This document shows positions 32,351 to 44,165 of a DNA stretch of 50,135 nucleotides, piece after piece. The notes under the pieces were generated by a model, which was not told where the DNA came from, ran no database searches, and was given only the letters and a program-made list of their open reading frames with translations. How positions within the stretch are numbered: position 1 is the first letter of the stretch; every line of letters begins with the position of its first letter. Source of the DNA: Terramyces sp. JEL0728 (taxonomy: Eukaryota; Chytridiomycota; Chytridiomycetes; Rhizophydiales; Terramycetaceae); NCBI GenBank assembly GCA_027603945.1, contig JADIIU010000095.1:1-50135 (forward strand). Direction: 5' to 3'. Made by a program: the position numbers and the translations under genes.

Positions 32351-33720
32351 ATGCAGCGACTGACGAAATATCCAAATATGCTATACGAAAAAATACCCAA
32401 ATCGGATACGCTGGTCTCCAAGATTGGATTTGGTTCATTTCGATCTTTCAACCCATTTGCATTGAAGGAAGCTGTGGAACAAGGAATTAACTTGATTGAT
32501 ACAAGTTCACATTTTGGAAATGGAGCAAGAGAAGCCGCAATCGGGTCAGTAATAGCACAATATCCTCATTTGAGACCAGTAGCCCCAGACTTATAATAGG
32601 ATTTAGTGTTGACTACCAAGGCGGGCTATATTTATAATGGAAACAACAATTTCAAGGAATGCTTCCCAATTAAAGATTCGTTTTACTCTATTCATCCAGA
32701 TTTCCTTCAGTATTCAATTACGGAATCTTTAAAGAGGTTGCAAGTGGACTACTTGGACATTTTTCTCCTAAATAACCCTGAAAGACTTTTGCAAGTACAA
32801 GGCGGCCAAATTGGAAAACAAAGATTGACGGAAATGATTGAAATATCTTTGAAATATTTACAGCAAGAAGTTACAGAAGGGAGAATCAAGAGGTTTGGGA
32901 TATGTTCGAATTCAATCGCGATCCCTTCAGCCTCTGATTATTTTGAAGTTGATCGATTTCTCGATATGGATGGGTTTGAAGTTGCTCAGTATCCATTGAA
33001 CTTGTTTGAACAGGATGCTATCAACGGCCACTTTGGCCAGAGTTTGTCAGAAAGGCTACAGGATAGAGGGATCTATGAGATCACAAACAGACCATTCAAC
33101 TCAATAGCACCAAATGGAGTATTAAAAATGGCAAAGCGGCCGCTTAATGATGTTGAAGTTAATGATCGAGTAACCCGTCAATTTGAAAAAGTATTAAGTC
33201 TGGAACAAGAATTAGAAAACAACCTTAGCGGTGATATTACAGATTCAATTCTATTAAGCAAGTTTTGCGTTGCTCAAATCATTGGAGATAATTTATCACG
33301 TTTGGTAACAAATGAGATGGCATGCAAATTGTATTTTGACAGGGATTTAAAACCAGCATTGGAGCAAGATTTTGAATATTTAAAGGATTCTGAACTGGAA
33401 CCCGAATTTGTTGAAGATTTCATAAAGAATTACAAAAAGGTAATATTTGCTAACAGCAGGAAACGCATTTACTCTTTGACTATGTGGTTGAACTGTGTGC
33501 GTTGGCAGGAAACGCCAAACTGGATGAGATCAACAGGGTTTTTGGAAATGACTTGCCCCTAACGCACAATGTGATCAAGCTCCTACTATCTGTGTCAAGA
33601 GGTTCAGTTCTTGTTGGGATGAGGAAGCCGGAATACTTGGATATGCTCAAAGTAATGGAGGGAGAACTGCTTGAACACGAAGAATGCGAGAAAATCCTAG
33701 ACCACTATTTATTCTCTTAA
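32351..33720 (+). CDS. Aldo/keto reductase relative with altered catalytic residues
   Basis: Three exons, 442 residues; introns 32579-32599 (21 nt) and 33440-33459 (20 nt). The AKR barrel is recognisable: KIGFGSFRSF, NLIDTSSHFGNGAREAAIGS, LVLTTKAGYIYNG, RLQVDYLDIFLLNNPERLL and IKRFGICSNS, with a C-terminal SVSRGSVLVGMRKPEYLDML block. In the usual Asp-Tyr-Lys-His tetrad, Asp (LIDTS) and Lys (TTKAG) are kept. The Tyr position is Phe (SSHFG) and the His position is Asn (LLNNPE). The enzyme may be inactive or use different chemistry. An extra C-terminal helical region (~150 residues) precedes the final block. It converges with SEC24, 25 bp between stops. Confidence 0.82.
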
Positions 33721-33745
33721 TAGATATTATTGAAGTTTATTGGTT

Positions 33746-36700
33746 TCAATTTTTTGCTTTCTGCACGTTTTCTCTGATTGTAGCCAAGAATTGTGGATAA
33801 GATAACAGTTTTTCGATGCGGTCCTCTATTAAATGGCTGAGGAACCACATTCTTAGACTTGGGTCTCCATCTTCTCTTATAACAAACAACTGGCTTTGGA
33901 TTGTTGCCTGCAATAGCCTAGTTAATCGGATATCGTCGATAAGAGCGTAAACTCTCGAGTTCAAATCGTTTTCTAATCTTGGTAAAGTGGTCTAGAATTA
34001 AATCCAAATACCTTTCCGCACACAATCTGATCCAAGCTTTGTTGCCCAAATACGCTTTCGAGCAAAGACAGGTCAGCATTACGTCCAATCCAAATAAATA
34101 CCTGCAAACCATTTTCCAACAAAAAAATCCCCGTTCGATCCAACTTTTCACTACTCAAGTTCAATCTGTTTGGATATACCAACTTGCCATTTTCGTCTTT
34201 CCTGCCAATGGCAGGGTCAGCAATCAAGGTGGAAAGATTCCAGAATCTAGGATACATGTTATCTAATTGGAATTCTGGACAGGCTGCATAATGTAAAGCA
34301 AGCATGTATGAACGCAAATCGCTAGGTATAACACTTGAATCTCTAAAGCACAACTACATTAGCAATATTTACATTTTTCAGCATGCCCAGGATGTAAACT
34401 GGCAAAAGACGTAGGTTATCCGCAATCATTAACTGCTGAGGGTGGGTAGCTTGATTAAATTGGAGTTTGTAGAAGGATAATATTTCTGTAAGTTTGTACG
34501 TCAACGCATCTCTTGCATCTTCAATCTTTGATGTCAAACTTCTATCCACAGCTTTGAATCAACCATGATTTACCTTTCTTTACAAGTAAAGCTGCAATAG
34601 CTGCTTGGTCAGCGCCAATATATACTTCAGATAAGCTGTTTGTAACTGGCACATTCAGAGTTAATACCCGAATTCTACGTTCGCCAGCGCTAGATGTGTA
34701 TAAAACAGCCGTTTGGAAGCAAATGGACGGAGTCTTGATATCTTCCAAAATTTGTAATTCAACAGTGTAAGCGTTATCAGGATTGACATTAGGCAAAGCC
34801 AACAGGTCTGCAGAACGCAGGAAAAAATTTCCATGGAAAGCAGACATTTTAATGGCTTTAGTAGACCGAATTCTGATGACTGCCTCCAAACCAAGCGGTC
34901 TGGTAAGAACATGGGATAGCTCATACGCAAATTTCATTGCATCTTCGCCTTTCGACGCATTGAATCCTTGGTAATAATAGACACCGCCGCCAGTAAATTT
35001 AGCTAATCCGCCTATTATTAATTATCATCTACTGAGGGTAGCGACATCGGCATACTTCTCGTTAAACAAGAAAATATCCAGGGAAATTTGTGCGCCAGAG
35101 CAATCAACTGCAAAAGTTTTGTAAAAGGTAATTGCCGGCTGTAATAAAGTAACTTCTTTAGGTGTGCCCAATAGTTTTGGATCCTCTCTGACTTTTAGCC
35201 AACCTTCATCGTGAGTTGGTAAGGCGTGTTGCAATAGAATAATCTTTCCTCCAATCGATCCAATTAACTTTTCTGCAGACCGAAGTGCTTTTCCAGTTGC
35301 TGAAAGCGATTGGAATGTAGTTCCATATAATGAAGGCAATTTTCTTAGCAGGGCTTTGATGACATTCTTTGATTCACTGAGCGGCACTAGAAGGTCGTAT
35401 GGCAATGGAAGGAACGGCTGCTCCAAGTCCGGAACGATTAACACTTGTGGTTCTGAAAGATGGGCCTAATATGAGTATAATTTACATTAAGGTTATAGAA
35501 ATGAAGCGAAGTGTCAAAGGTAATGAATCCTATCTTGGTCCTATCATCTGTATTTGGAATTTTGTCGATTGATTCTAAAATTGCATTTGCTGCAGTAGCC
35601 ACCATACCCGATTGCACAGCACCTTGGGATACATCAATTACAAAAAGGAGAACAACAGGCTGCGGCGGACGAATCATATACTCTTGTGGAGCAATGTACT
35701 CTACAACCCCCAAATTCAGCTCTGGTCTAGCCATTCTATCAACTCTATTGCGATTATCTTGATCCCAGTCAAAGAACGAGGGCACGTCATTGCTCAATGA
35801 GCACATATTGCACTTCCACCTTGTTCCTTGTTCAACAAACTGGACCCAAGGATTGATATAACTCCTACATCTGCGACACCGTACAATTTGAGGAGCTTGA
35901 ATAACCGGAACTTCAGGCTAAATTAAATAAATATTTACATCTCCCGGGAGTAGTTGTCTGAAAGGTGTAAGCATTACTCCTAATGGTAATTTCGATTTGT
36001 TCAATAGTTGAGAGGAGTTTGGAAAGGCATTTAGCGTGCATCGCTTGTATACCGGGTCGCAATTTGCAGCTGTGGATTGCGTGACTGAAGGTTGCTTTAG
36101 TTTCAATGGGGGAGGAGGGACAGAAAAGCTTTCAATGGATGGCGGGCCGGCCATTATATTCACTCCAACAGGCTATGTTAAATATTTATTACTTGAGTTC
36201 CGCCAATTGCCATATTTTGGAAGCCACTGACTGGTGGTGCAAATCCCATCTGAGGTTGCATCCCAGGCTGTCCTGGTTGAATTCCTGGCTGCATCCCTGG
36301 TTGCATTCCTGTATACAATCCTGGCTGTTGAGGTTGTGCGTTTGGATACACTGTCGGTTGTGCATTTGGATACGCTGTCGGTTGTGCGGGGTTATACTGG
36401 GTAGGTTGTAGTGGTTGCGATTGTGATCCGGGGTAATTTGGCTGTGGAACTCCAAATGGTGGTTGTTGTACTGAATATGGTTGAGTAGGAGCACCGTTTA
36501 TTTGAGCTGGTTCAGGAACATTTCGTGTAGGCATGGGTTGCATGTAAGGTGGATTGGCATTTGGAGGTAAATTATGTTGAACTGATTGGACAGAAGGATT
36601 AAAAGGTTGTGCTGGTGGTACATTCTGTCCATTTGGCATTGCAGGCTGTGACACAAATGGCCTTGGTTGATTTGGATATGGCGAGTTTGCTGCTGAATAT

Positions 36701-37149
36701 GCTGAAGCTCCTGGATTAACTTTGTTTGTTTGATCTGGAATATTTTGCGGTCTAAATCCTTGGTATGGCAAGTTTGGCATGTTTCCACCGGCTTGTGGCT
36801 GATATTAAGATATATTTACTTGTCCTGGATATACACGTCGTGCTGCACTCGCTGGAGATGGAACTGAACTAACTGGTGAGGGGTTTTGATTTTGTTGTAT
36901 TGGATTTGGAGCAGAGTTAATTTGAGGAGAATTTTGTGCAGGAGATTGTAATCCCGGTCTTATAATTGGACGAAACTGTGCTATTGGAGTTCCAGTTGGT
37001 CTTGGTTGAAACTGCGGTCTCATCATCGGCCTGACTCCAGGATTTGCTTGTGCATCACTCTGAGGAGGCCTGATAAATGGTCTAAAGGCTGCTAATATTA
37101 TGTTTTAGTAACCTTGATTTGAATTTGGTTGTTGATTGCTGGAATCCAT
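33746..37149 (-). CDS. SEC24: COPII coat subunit SEC24
   Basis: Ten exons, 1072 residues; introns 37092-37112, 36799-36819, 36173-36192, 35918-35938, 35466-35485, 35012-35032, 34552-34573, 34354-34372 and 33992-34011 (19-22 nt). The N-terminal ~300 residues are Pro/Gln/Asn-rich and disordered. Then come the zinc finger ([15 protein letters not shown]...CNMC), the trunk domain ([59 protein letters not shown]), the beta-sandwich, the helical domain ([17 protein letters not shown]) and the gelsolin domain ([20 protein letters not shown]). SEC24 binds cargo and SEC23 at ER exit sites. The p24 cargo receptor at 44166-44817 is in the same pathway. Confidence 0.96.
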
Positions 37150-37647
37150 TTTGGATTTTGAAAAGCAATTTTTTCACCAACATAAAATTGCAACGTACGA
37201 TATAATGATTGCTTGCAGGTCACTGCAACGACGTCGTGATTAGTTGTTGGCAGTAAATTCACACTAGAACAATTATCAGATAAATCGCGGAATATTCGTC
37301 AGAGATTAAATGAGACATTACTTTGCAAACTCTTGAACTGGCTTATAAGGCAGCAGTTGTTATGCCAATCCATTGAAAGTTTCCTACAGCTCTCTGCTCC
37401 GAATAGAATTTTACTATGCAGACCCATTGCCAGCGGTAAACTAGGAAGCTGTCCACGATTTACCTGCTTCCCAGGTTGAACAATTACTTGGCAATTTCCG
37501 AATTGACTGGTTCTCTAAAATAATTACAAGCACCTTATACGCGCCAGTGGGCTGGATTATTCCGCCATTACTTAATGCTTATATTTTTGGCGGCGAGCAC
37601 GTCAGGTGGTGTAATTTCGTAAATTGCACTTTCAAAAAAATTTAAAG
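37150..37647. other. 498-bp divergent gap between SEC24 and cystathionine gamma-lyase
   Basis: Contains the two promoters. A plus-strand open stretch at about 37255-37480 reads KFTLEQLSDKSRNIRQRLNE and an alternative frame reads LELAYKAAVVM, but neither has a start codon, a family match or a convincing ~20-nt intron. A small unrecognised gene here is possible. Confidence 0.3.
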
Positions 37648-38911
37648 ATGGGCAAGGATTACAAATTCAATACACTCGCAATCCATGCAGGTCAAAAAGC
37701 AGGTAATAATTGATTGATACGAGACCCTACTACTGGCGCAGTAATTCCTCCAATCTCATTATCAACCACGTTCCAACAGGCAAAAGCTGGTGAACATAAA
37801 GTAATTCACATTAATCTCAGGGGTTCGATTACTCTCGTTCCGGCAATCCAACCAGACAGGCTTTTGAAGAAGCTGTCGCTGCATTAGAAGGTGGAAAGCA
37901 CGGGTTGGCATTTGCCTCTGGGTCAGTTACTACTGCTACCGTATCTTCATTATTGGCCAGCGGATCGCATCTAGTTAGCGTCAATGATGTATACGGTGGT
38001 ACCTTTAGATACTTTACCAAAGTATTGTCCACCCACGGAGTATCAGTTGATTTCGTTGATTTGTTCGATCCAAACAATCTCAGAAAAGCAATCAAGCCAA
38101 ACACTAAAGTAATTCGTGGTTAATACAAGATGGTATGGATTGAAACTCCAACAAACCCAACTTTGAAATTGGTGGATATCAAAGCAGTTGCTGATATTGT
38201 TCACTCGTATCCTGGAGTAATTTTGGTAGTAGACAACACCTTTATGTCTTCGTATTTCCAAAGACCGTTGTCGTTGGGTGCTGATATTGTCGTCCACTCT
38301 GTTACAAAGTACCTTAACGGACACTCTGATGTCGTTATGGGTATAGCAGTCACCAACAATGACGAATTAAAAGAGCGATTAGCGTTCTTGCAAAACTCTA
38401 TTGGTGGTGTCCCATCTCCATTTGACTGTTTCTTGGCCAACAGAGGATTAAAGACACTGCATTTGAGAATGCAACGTCACGGAGAAAATGCACTTGCTGT
38501 TGCTAAATTTTTGGAAGCATCTCCATTGGTTGACAGTGTTATTTATCCTGGATTGCCCTCCCATCCACAACATGAGCTTGCCAAACGTCAACAACATGGG
38601 TAATTGTTTTTAATAGTAGATTTGGCGGTATGGTATCATTCAGAGTCAAGAATGCAAATTTGGATGTTTCAAATGCATTCTTGTCCAATCTAAAAATATT
38701 TGTACTGGCTGAATCATTGGGTGGAATTGAATCTTTGGCTGAACTACCAGTAGTCATGACCCACGCATCTGTAGCACCTGCGCTCCGTCAAGAATTAGGA
38801 ATAACAGAAAGTCTAATCCGTATCTCTGTTGGTGTCGAAGATATTCATGATTTAATTGGTGACTTGAAGCAAGCATTGGAAAAGGCTTCCAAAGTTCGCG
38901 CAAAGCTTTAA
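37648..38911 (+). CDS. CYS3: Cystathionine gamma-lyase (PLP-dependent transsulfuration enzyme)
   Basis: Five exons, 393 residues; introns 37703-37723, 37801-37820, 38109-38129 and 38600-38619 (20-21 nt). The Cys/Met-metabolism PLP enzyme fold is complete: [78 protein letters not shown] and the PLP lysine in [17 protein letters not shown]. The C-terminus has HGFGGMVSF and [12 protein letters not shown]. Length and the ESLAELP-type motif favour cystathionine gamma-lyase over gamma-synthase, though they cannot be fully separated by eye. It converts cystathionine to cysteine. Confidence 0.92.
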
Positions 38912-39082
38912 ATAAATCCTACTTATTATCTCGATCCTTTTATCCAAGGTACAAAGCTCGTTGACTCGTTACAAATTAATAAAGTTTTATTAATAAGAGC
39001 TACAGTTAACACTTAACAGTAGGGGGATATTTCTTTTCAAATTGGCCTTTACTAAGATGATGGTGTCTACCATTATCAGCTT

Positions 39083-40419
39083 CTAAATGGCAACATACTG
39101 GATTAGAATACCCTTACCAGATATACTTTTAAACCAAGGGTCATCGACAATATTTTGCGAAGTGAAACGCTCTTTGGGATCAGGTTCAAGCACGCTGTTG
39201 AGTAAGTTTCTACACCCGGATATCAAACTGTCGATTGGCTTAAAATTTCCTTTTCTATTGTGTAAAAACGCATTGTATCGTTCATCTTTAGGCACTGCAT
39301 GCATCCAAGGTAGCCCGGCGTATTTCATTGCGTAATAAATAACACCAGTGGCCCAGATATCTACTTCTCTTCCGTCGTACTCTGAATTTGAAAATTCTTC
39401 TGGGGCGATATAAGGCACTTGGTTAGCAAGTTATTACATGACCCGCATACTCCCTTTGATTTATGGCAAGAATTTTCAAAACATGTTCTAAAGACATCCG
39501 ACGTACCAAAATCCGTTATCTTTAATTGGCCATCCGAATCAAATAAAATATTTTCTAGCTTAATAATAAAGAACCAGGCTTTAGATCTCTATGAGCAACA
39601 CCCATAGAATGGATATAATTAACACCTCCAATTAGTTGTTTGAAGCAGCAATCAATTTCAGATTGCAAAAGAGGTTTTTCTTGGAGAACGTCGTACAATG
39701 TACCACCAGAACAATATTCCATCACTTCGCACCAAGTATGCTTGTCGTCCACTACCAAATCCAGGGTTTCAACGACATTAGCATGATGAAGCGATGAAGA
39801 TATACAAAATTCTGAAGTCATTCTCTTCATGTATTCCTTTTGATTTTCGTTCTTTCTCTTTTTCCTAAATTCCTGTTCTTAGCTACAATTACCTTTACAG
39901 CATATACTTTATTTCCGTCTTTATGTGATATGACTAATCGTACTTTACTCGTGGCTCCCTTGCCAATAATCTGGGACTGACAGTAACCGTACTTTTCACA
40001 AAGCCTCTCGTAAGGTTCGTTTCGTGATACTTTGGGTTTTGCAGTCAGCAAATCTTTAAACAAATCAATCTTTTCCTTGTTTTTACGTACTGGATCCAAT
40101 TGGAATATATCTTTGATCTCTGGCGAAATTATAGGCTCGCTCCTAGGAGACAGCTGCAGTTCGTTCATAATGAGATGCAGCAGATTCCTGTCTTTCTTCT
40201 TGGGTATCTTTGGGCTGTTCGACACTGATTTTGACTTTTCCTCCTTCTTTAAATATTTCAGCGGGTTGATATTTAAATCGCGAGATTGGATGGACTCGTA
40301 CTCTTCGATATCCAACGTTTTAAAAGTAAACGAGGTCCTGTTCTTGCAAACCTTTGAATCAAGTCCCTTGACCCAAATATCTATCGTTAGAAAAATCTAC
40401 TCGTTTGAAAAGTCGCCAT
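39083..40419 (-). CDS. Ser/Thr kinase of the Hal4/Sat4-Npr1 type
   Basis: Five exons, 418 residues; four introns, all 20 nt (40381-40400, 39873-39892, 39555-39574, 39418-39437). The first exon is 19 nt and supplies the ATG at 40419; the main frame has no ATG of its own. Kinase motifs: IIGKGATSKVRLV (glycine loop), VYAVK followed by EFRKKRKNENQKEYMKRM, HRDLKPENILFD, ITDFGTSDVFR and KGVCGSLPYIAPEEF with VDIWATGVIYYAM. The KGVCGS activation segment, poorly conserved N-terminus and EFRKKRKNE block match the fungal Hal4/Sat4/Hal5 family, which controls potassium and nutrient transporters. VPS26 starts 229 bp away in the opposite direction. Confidence 0.88.
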
Positions 40420-40648
40420 ACACTGAAGAAAAAAAGTAAAAAATGTCCATTACGTCTTTGTATTAGCGTTACCTCCAATCATCCATGTTGGTGGTGTCAT
40501 TATCTCCAGGTCATTGTCTCATTGACTGCCGCCAAAAATACAAATAATTGACAATGAGGATTCCATGATAATTTGAGTTTAGTATGATCAGCCATTCTAG
40601 CCTCTGTTTATTTGATTATTTGGGTTTATAAAAAGTTTATTTCGCAAG

Positions 40649-41695
40649 ATGCAAGTAATCACAAATTTTACCATAGAGCCTGTTTGGATTTGTAGGACCG
40701 AACGCAGAGATCGAAGTGGTTTTAAACGAAGAAGATCAACGAAAGCAAATTGAAACCAAGGATAAAATCAACTGCCCCCTCTATTTCGATGGAGAATCAG
40801 TAACGGGAAAAGTACAAGTGCGGCTAAAAGATGGTCGCAAGTTGGAGCATCAAGGGATAAAGATAGAATTTATTGGACAAATTCAATTGTTTTACGACCG
40901 CGGGAATCATTATGAATTTCTGTCTTTAACACAGGAACTATGTGCTCCCGGCGATTTACGACAATCCAGCACCTTTGAATTTGATTTCAAAAATGTTGAA
41001 AAGCAGTATGAATCTTATCATGGGATCAATGTAAAACTTCGGTATATTATGCGTGTGTCTGTCGGAAGACGACTCGCAGATATCTCTGCTGAAAAAGAGA
41101 TTTGGGTTCACTCATACAGAATGCCAACAGAGATCCAAGAAGCAATTAAAATGGAAGTCGGGATTGAAGAGTGTCTGCATATTGAATTCGAGTACAACAA
41201 GGCAAAGTACTATATAGTTAACAAGATATCACTTGCGGGATGTAATAGTTGGGAAAATCTACTTTTTGTTGGTAAGAATAAAGATCAAGAATATGGAATT
41301 GTCAATCATTAGAAGAGAAACTACCGGGTCGGGAAATACGCAATACAACGAAAGTGAAACTATTACCAGGTTTGAAATCATGGACGGCGCTCCCGTTAAA
41401 GGCGAAACGATACCTATTAGACTCTTCTTGTCTGGATTTGAACTTACGCCTACATTTAGGGATGTAAACAAGAAATTCTCGACCAGATATTACTTAAACC
41501 TGGTTCTAGTTGACGAAGAGAACCGCAGATACTTTAAACAGCAAGAAATTACTATTTACAGAGTACAAGGTAATTATAATTAATTGTAGATGATTCCGAA
41601 GAGTATTTTTTGTTAATATTAGATTAAAGACTATTGCTGGTGGTGCAACAGTTGCAGGGTTGAGTACATTTACGCAGGATACAAATAAACTCTGA
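40649..41695 (+). CDS. VPS26: Retromer subunit VPS26
   Basis: Five exons, 321 residues; introns 40655-40676 (22 nt), 41207-41225 (19 nt), 41570-41589 and 41603-41622 (20 nt). The first exon is 6 nt (Met-Gln) and exon 4 is 13 nt. Splicing restores the VPS26 N-terminus MQSLFGFVGPNAEIEVVLNE and the core: CPLYFDGESVTGKVQV, HQGIKIEFIGQIQLFYD, YHGINVKLRYIMRVSV, EYNKAKYHLRDVIVGKIYFL, RIKIKNMELSIIRRETTG, IPIRLFLSGFELTPT and FSTRYYLNLVLVDEENRRYF. The arrestin-like protein forms the retromer with VPS35 and VPS29, sorting receptors from endosomes to the Golgi. Confidence 0.96.
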
Positions 41696-41738
41696 AACTC
41701 TTTTGTACTCGACGATAATAATAATATTAGTATTAGGT

Positions 41739-43068
41739 TTATTTGAGAAGAGTAATTCCGACACTACTTAGGGCATTGGTAATCCACACTGGGTACCCGT
41801 CGTCCCCAATTGCTTTGCCAGGGTCGTTTTGGTTTTCTTCATCGTCATTTGTGCCACCAATACGCTCGTGGTAATATTTCTTCATAAACTGTTGTACAAA
41901 TTCTGGGAATGCACGCTGCTCTATTGAACTTCTAATATCTCTCATCAACCGCATTTGGTATGCGATATTGTGTATTGAAATCAAATGACATCCGACAGTT
42001 TCTTTTTGCCGCAATAAGCGGGACAAGTAGCTTCTAGTGTGTGTTTTGCAAGTATAACAACTGCAGTCCTCTTCTATTGGCAAGTGGTCCATTTCATAAA
42101 TTTGATTTTTCAATTTCATTGCTCCCCTTCTTGTTAGAGCGCTACCAAATCTAGCAGTTCTAGTTGGAAACACACAATCATACATGTCTACCCCTAATGC
42201 TGAGCAGACTACCAACTACTATTAGATTCAATTACATCTTCAGAGTACCCAACTCCCATACAATATCTAGGTTTGTCTTTGGGCAACATGTCGGTACAAG
42301 CAGAAACAATTCTCCAAAAAGTATCTTTGGATTCACCACCAGACAGCCCACCAATCTACATTAGCTGGGATTACTGCATATCCATTTGCGTCCCGCTTAA
42401 CCATTTCTTCAACACAGATCTTTCGTAGGCGTAAATCCAACCCTCCTTGGATAATAGGAAACAGGTTTTGCTCTTTTGGTTTCGCATGAGCTTTAAAGCA
42501 TCGATCTAACCATCTAATGGACCTCCACATTGCTTCTTCAACTCTTGGCCCAGTGATTAGCGAAGACACAACATCATCCAACTGCATCATGATATCTCAT
42601 TAGCAAAAAATACCTGCTCCAATTGCATTTTGAATCTCCATTGAGTGTTCAGGTGTCAACAATGTCTCTGTTACCCCATCAAACGGCGAAATGAATTTCA
42701 CTCCATCTTCAGTAATTTCAGAAAACTTCAACAACGATACCATTTGGAAACCTTCATTAGCAAAAGAAACCTCCAGAGTCTGTCAGCATCCCCCTCTTCC
42801 AATTCATGAATTTGTGCAAACCGCCTACTTGGCTCAATAAATCCTTTCCTGGCTGCAATGCGAGATGGTAAGTGTTTCCCAGTATAATGTGGCAGTCTAA
42901 TTCTTCCAACTGTTGGGTTGTTACTCCTTTCATACACCCTGAAGTTCCCACAGGCATAAACTGCGGTGTATGTACCGTATAGTGGGGCAATTTCATTAAA
43001 GACGATCTGGCTTTCGTAGTTGAGCACGTAGCTTTGATTGTAAATTTTAATGCTGATTTATCGCACAT
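41739..43068 (-). CDS. QTRT1: Queuine tRNA-ribosyltransferase catalytic subunit (TGT/QTRT1)
   Basis: Five exons, 417 residues; introns 42752-42770 (19 nt), 42596-42613 (18 nt, the shortest seen), 42356-42374 (19 nt) and 42216-42235 (20 nt). Conserved blocks: [41 protein letters not shown] (substrate Asp), [47 protein letters not shown] (nucleophile region) and the zinc site [11 protein letters not shown] ending ISIHN. Eukaryotic TGT exchanges guanine-34 for queuine in tRNAs with GUN anticodons, as a heterodimer with QTRT2. It shares a 22-bp divergent region with QNG1. Confidence 0.96.
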
Positions 43069-43090
43069 GTTTCAATTTTTTTTATCGAAA
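43069..43090. promoter_or_regulatory. 22-bp divergent spacer between TGT and QNG1 start codons
   Basis: AT-rich (long T run, TTTCAATTTT). It is too short for two separate core promoters, so promoter elements must lie inside one or both coding regions, or transcripts must overlap. Confidence 0.75.
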
Positions 43091-44156
43091 ATGAATGTAC
43101 AGGAGAGCGCCAAGTACATTGCTGCGAATATGAAACATGTAAAGATAAACGAGGATCAAGTTGCAATCGCAGCTGATCAGATTCTGGAGAAAATGATTGA
43201 GTTAAAGTACGATATTACGCAATGGAAGAAACACACCTTGCATCCAAAGGCACAGGATGGAAGCTCTTTGGATTGGATATTTGTGATGGATTTGCTAAAC
43301 TTTTCTTTTTGGGACGAAAGGAGTGTTAAAAAGAGATATCAAGTAACTCTAGATGGTACAACATACACTGGCTATTGGTCTCTCTGTGCAGCAATGAAGA
43401 GAAGCTTGAATGAAGGAATTCCGATTACCGCACCTTCTTTTTATGCTAATTGCACTCGAGATGAACTGCGCTATTGCTTCAGAACGGAACCAGGATGTGA
43501 TGACATGCCGCTGTTAGAAACGAGAATCGATATGCTGAACAAAGCTGGAAAGATTTTGATGGAATATGGCGGATTTACAAAAATTGTTGAAGAGTGTAAT
43601 CACTGCTGTCAAAGTTTAATCACACGAGTGATTGAATTGTTTGGAGCTTTGTTTGATGATACAGTGGAATACAAAGGGAAGCGTGTTTCATTGCATAAAA
43701 GAGTGCAAATTCTAGTAGCGGATATCTGGGGTTGCTTTGAAGGACAGAGTTACGGGTATTTCCATGATATTTCTACCATTACAATGTTTGCAGATTATAG
43801 GGTGCCACAAGTACTATTTGTTAACCTAGGGGCTATTATACTTTAATTTGCTAACTTATTCCCCCGAATTACTCTCTGTTTTAAGCCAGCATCAGTCTCA
43901 TCATGAATCTCGAGATTCCGATGTTAGGTTGAATGCACAGAATATGCTAAAGAGAGGAGAGGAGTTTGAGGTAGAAATTAGAGGCGCTTCGATTCACTGT
44001 GTTGAATTATTGGTGCAGGCTTTGAAAAAGAGGATTCCGGACAAATACCAGGTCAATGCCATCATAGTAGATTTCTATTTATGGGATATTTCAAAGGAAA
44101 TGGAGACTGAAATGAAGCACCTCCCTTACCATCGCATTAGATCAATATATTATTAA
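43091..44156 (+). CDS. QNG1: Queuosine 5'-phosphate N-glycosylase/hydrolase QNG1 (DUF2419)
   Basis: Two exons, 348 residues; one 19-nt intron at 43811-43829 joins YRVPQ to GLLYFNLLTYSPELL. The whole protein follows the DUF2419 queuosine salvage family: ESAKYIAANMKHVKINED, WKKHTLHP, DLLNFSFWDERS, YTGYWSLCAAMKRSLNEGIP, FRTEPGCDDMPLLETRIDML, HKRVQILVADIWGCFEG, TMFADYRVPQ, FEVEIRGASIHCVELL and IIVDFYLWDISKE. The enzyme frees queuine from queuosine 5'-monophosphate, so TGT can reuse it. The ATG at 43091 was chosen because it fits the family start; upstream ATGs overlap the TGT start. It ends 9 bp from the p24 stop. Confidence 0.94.
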
Positions 44157-44165
44157 GTATTTTAT

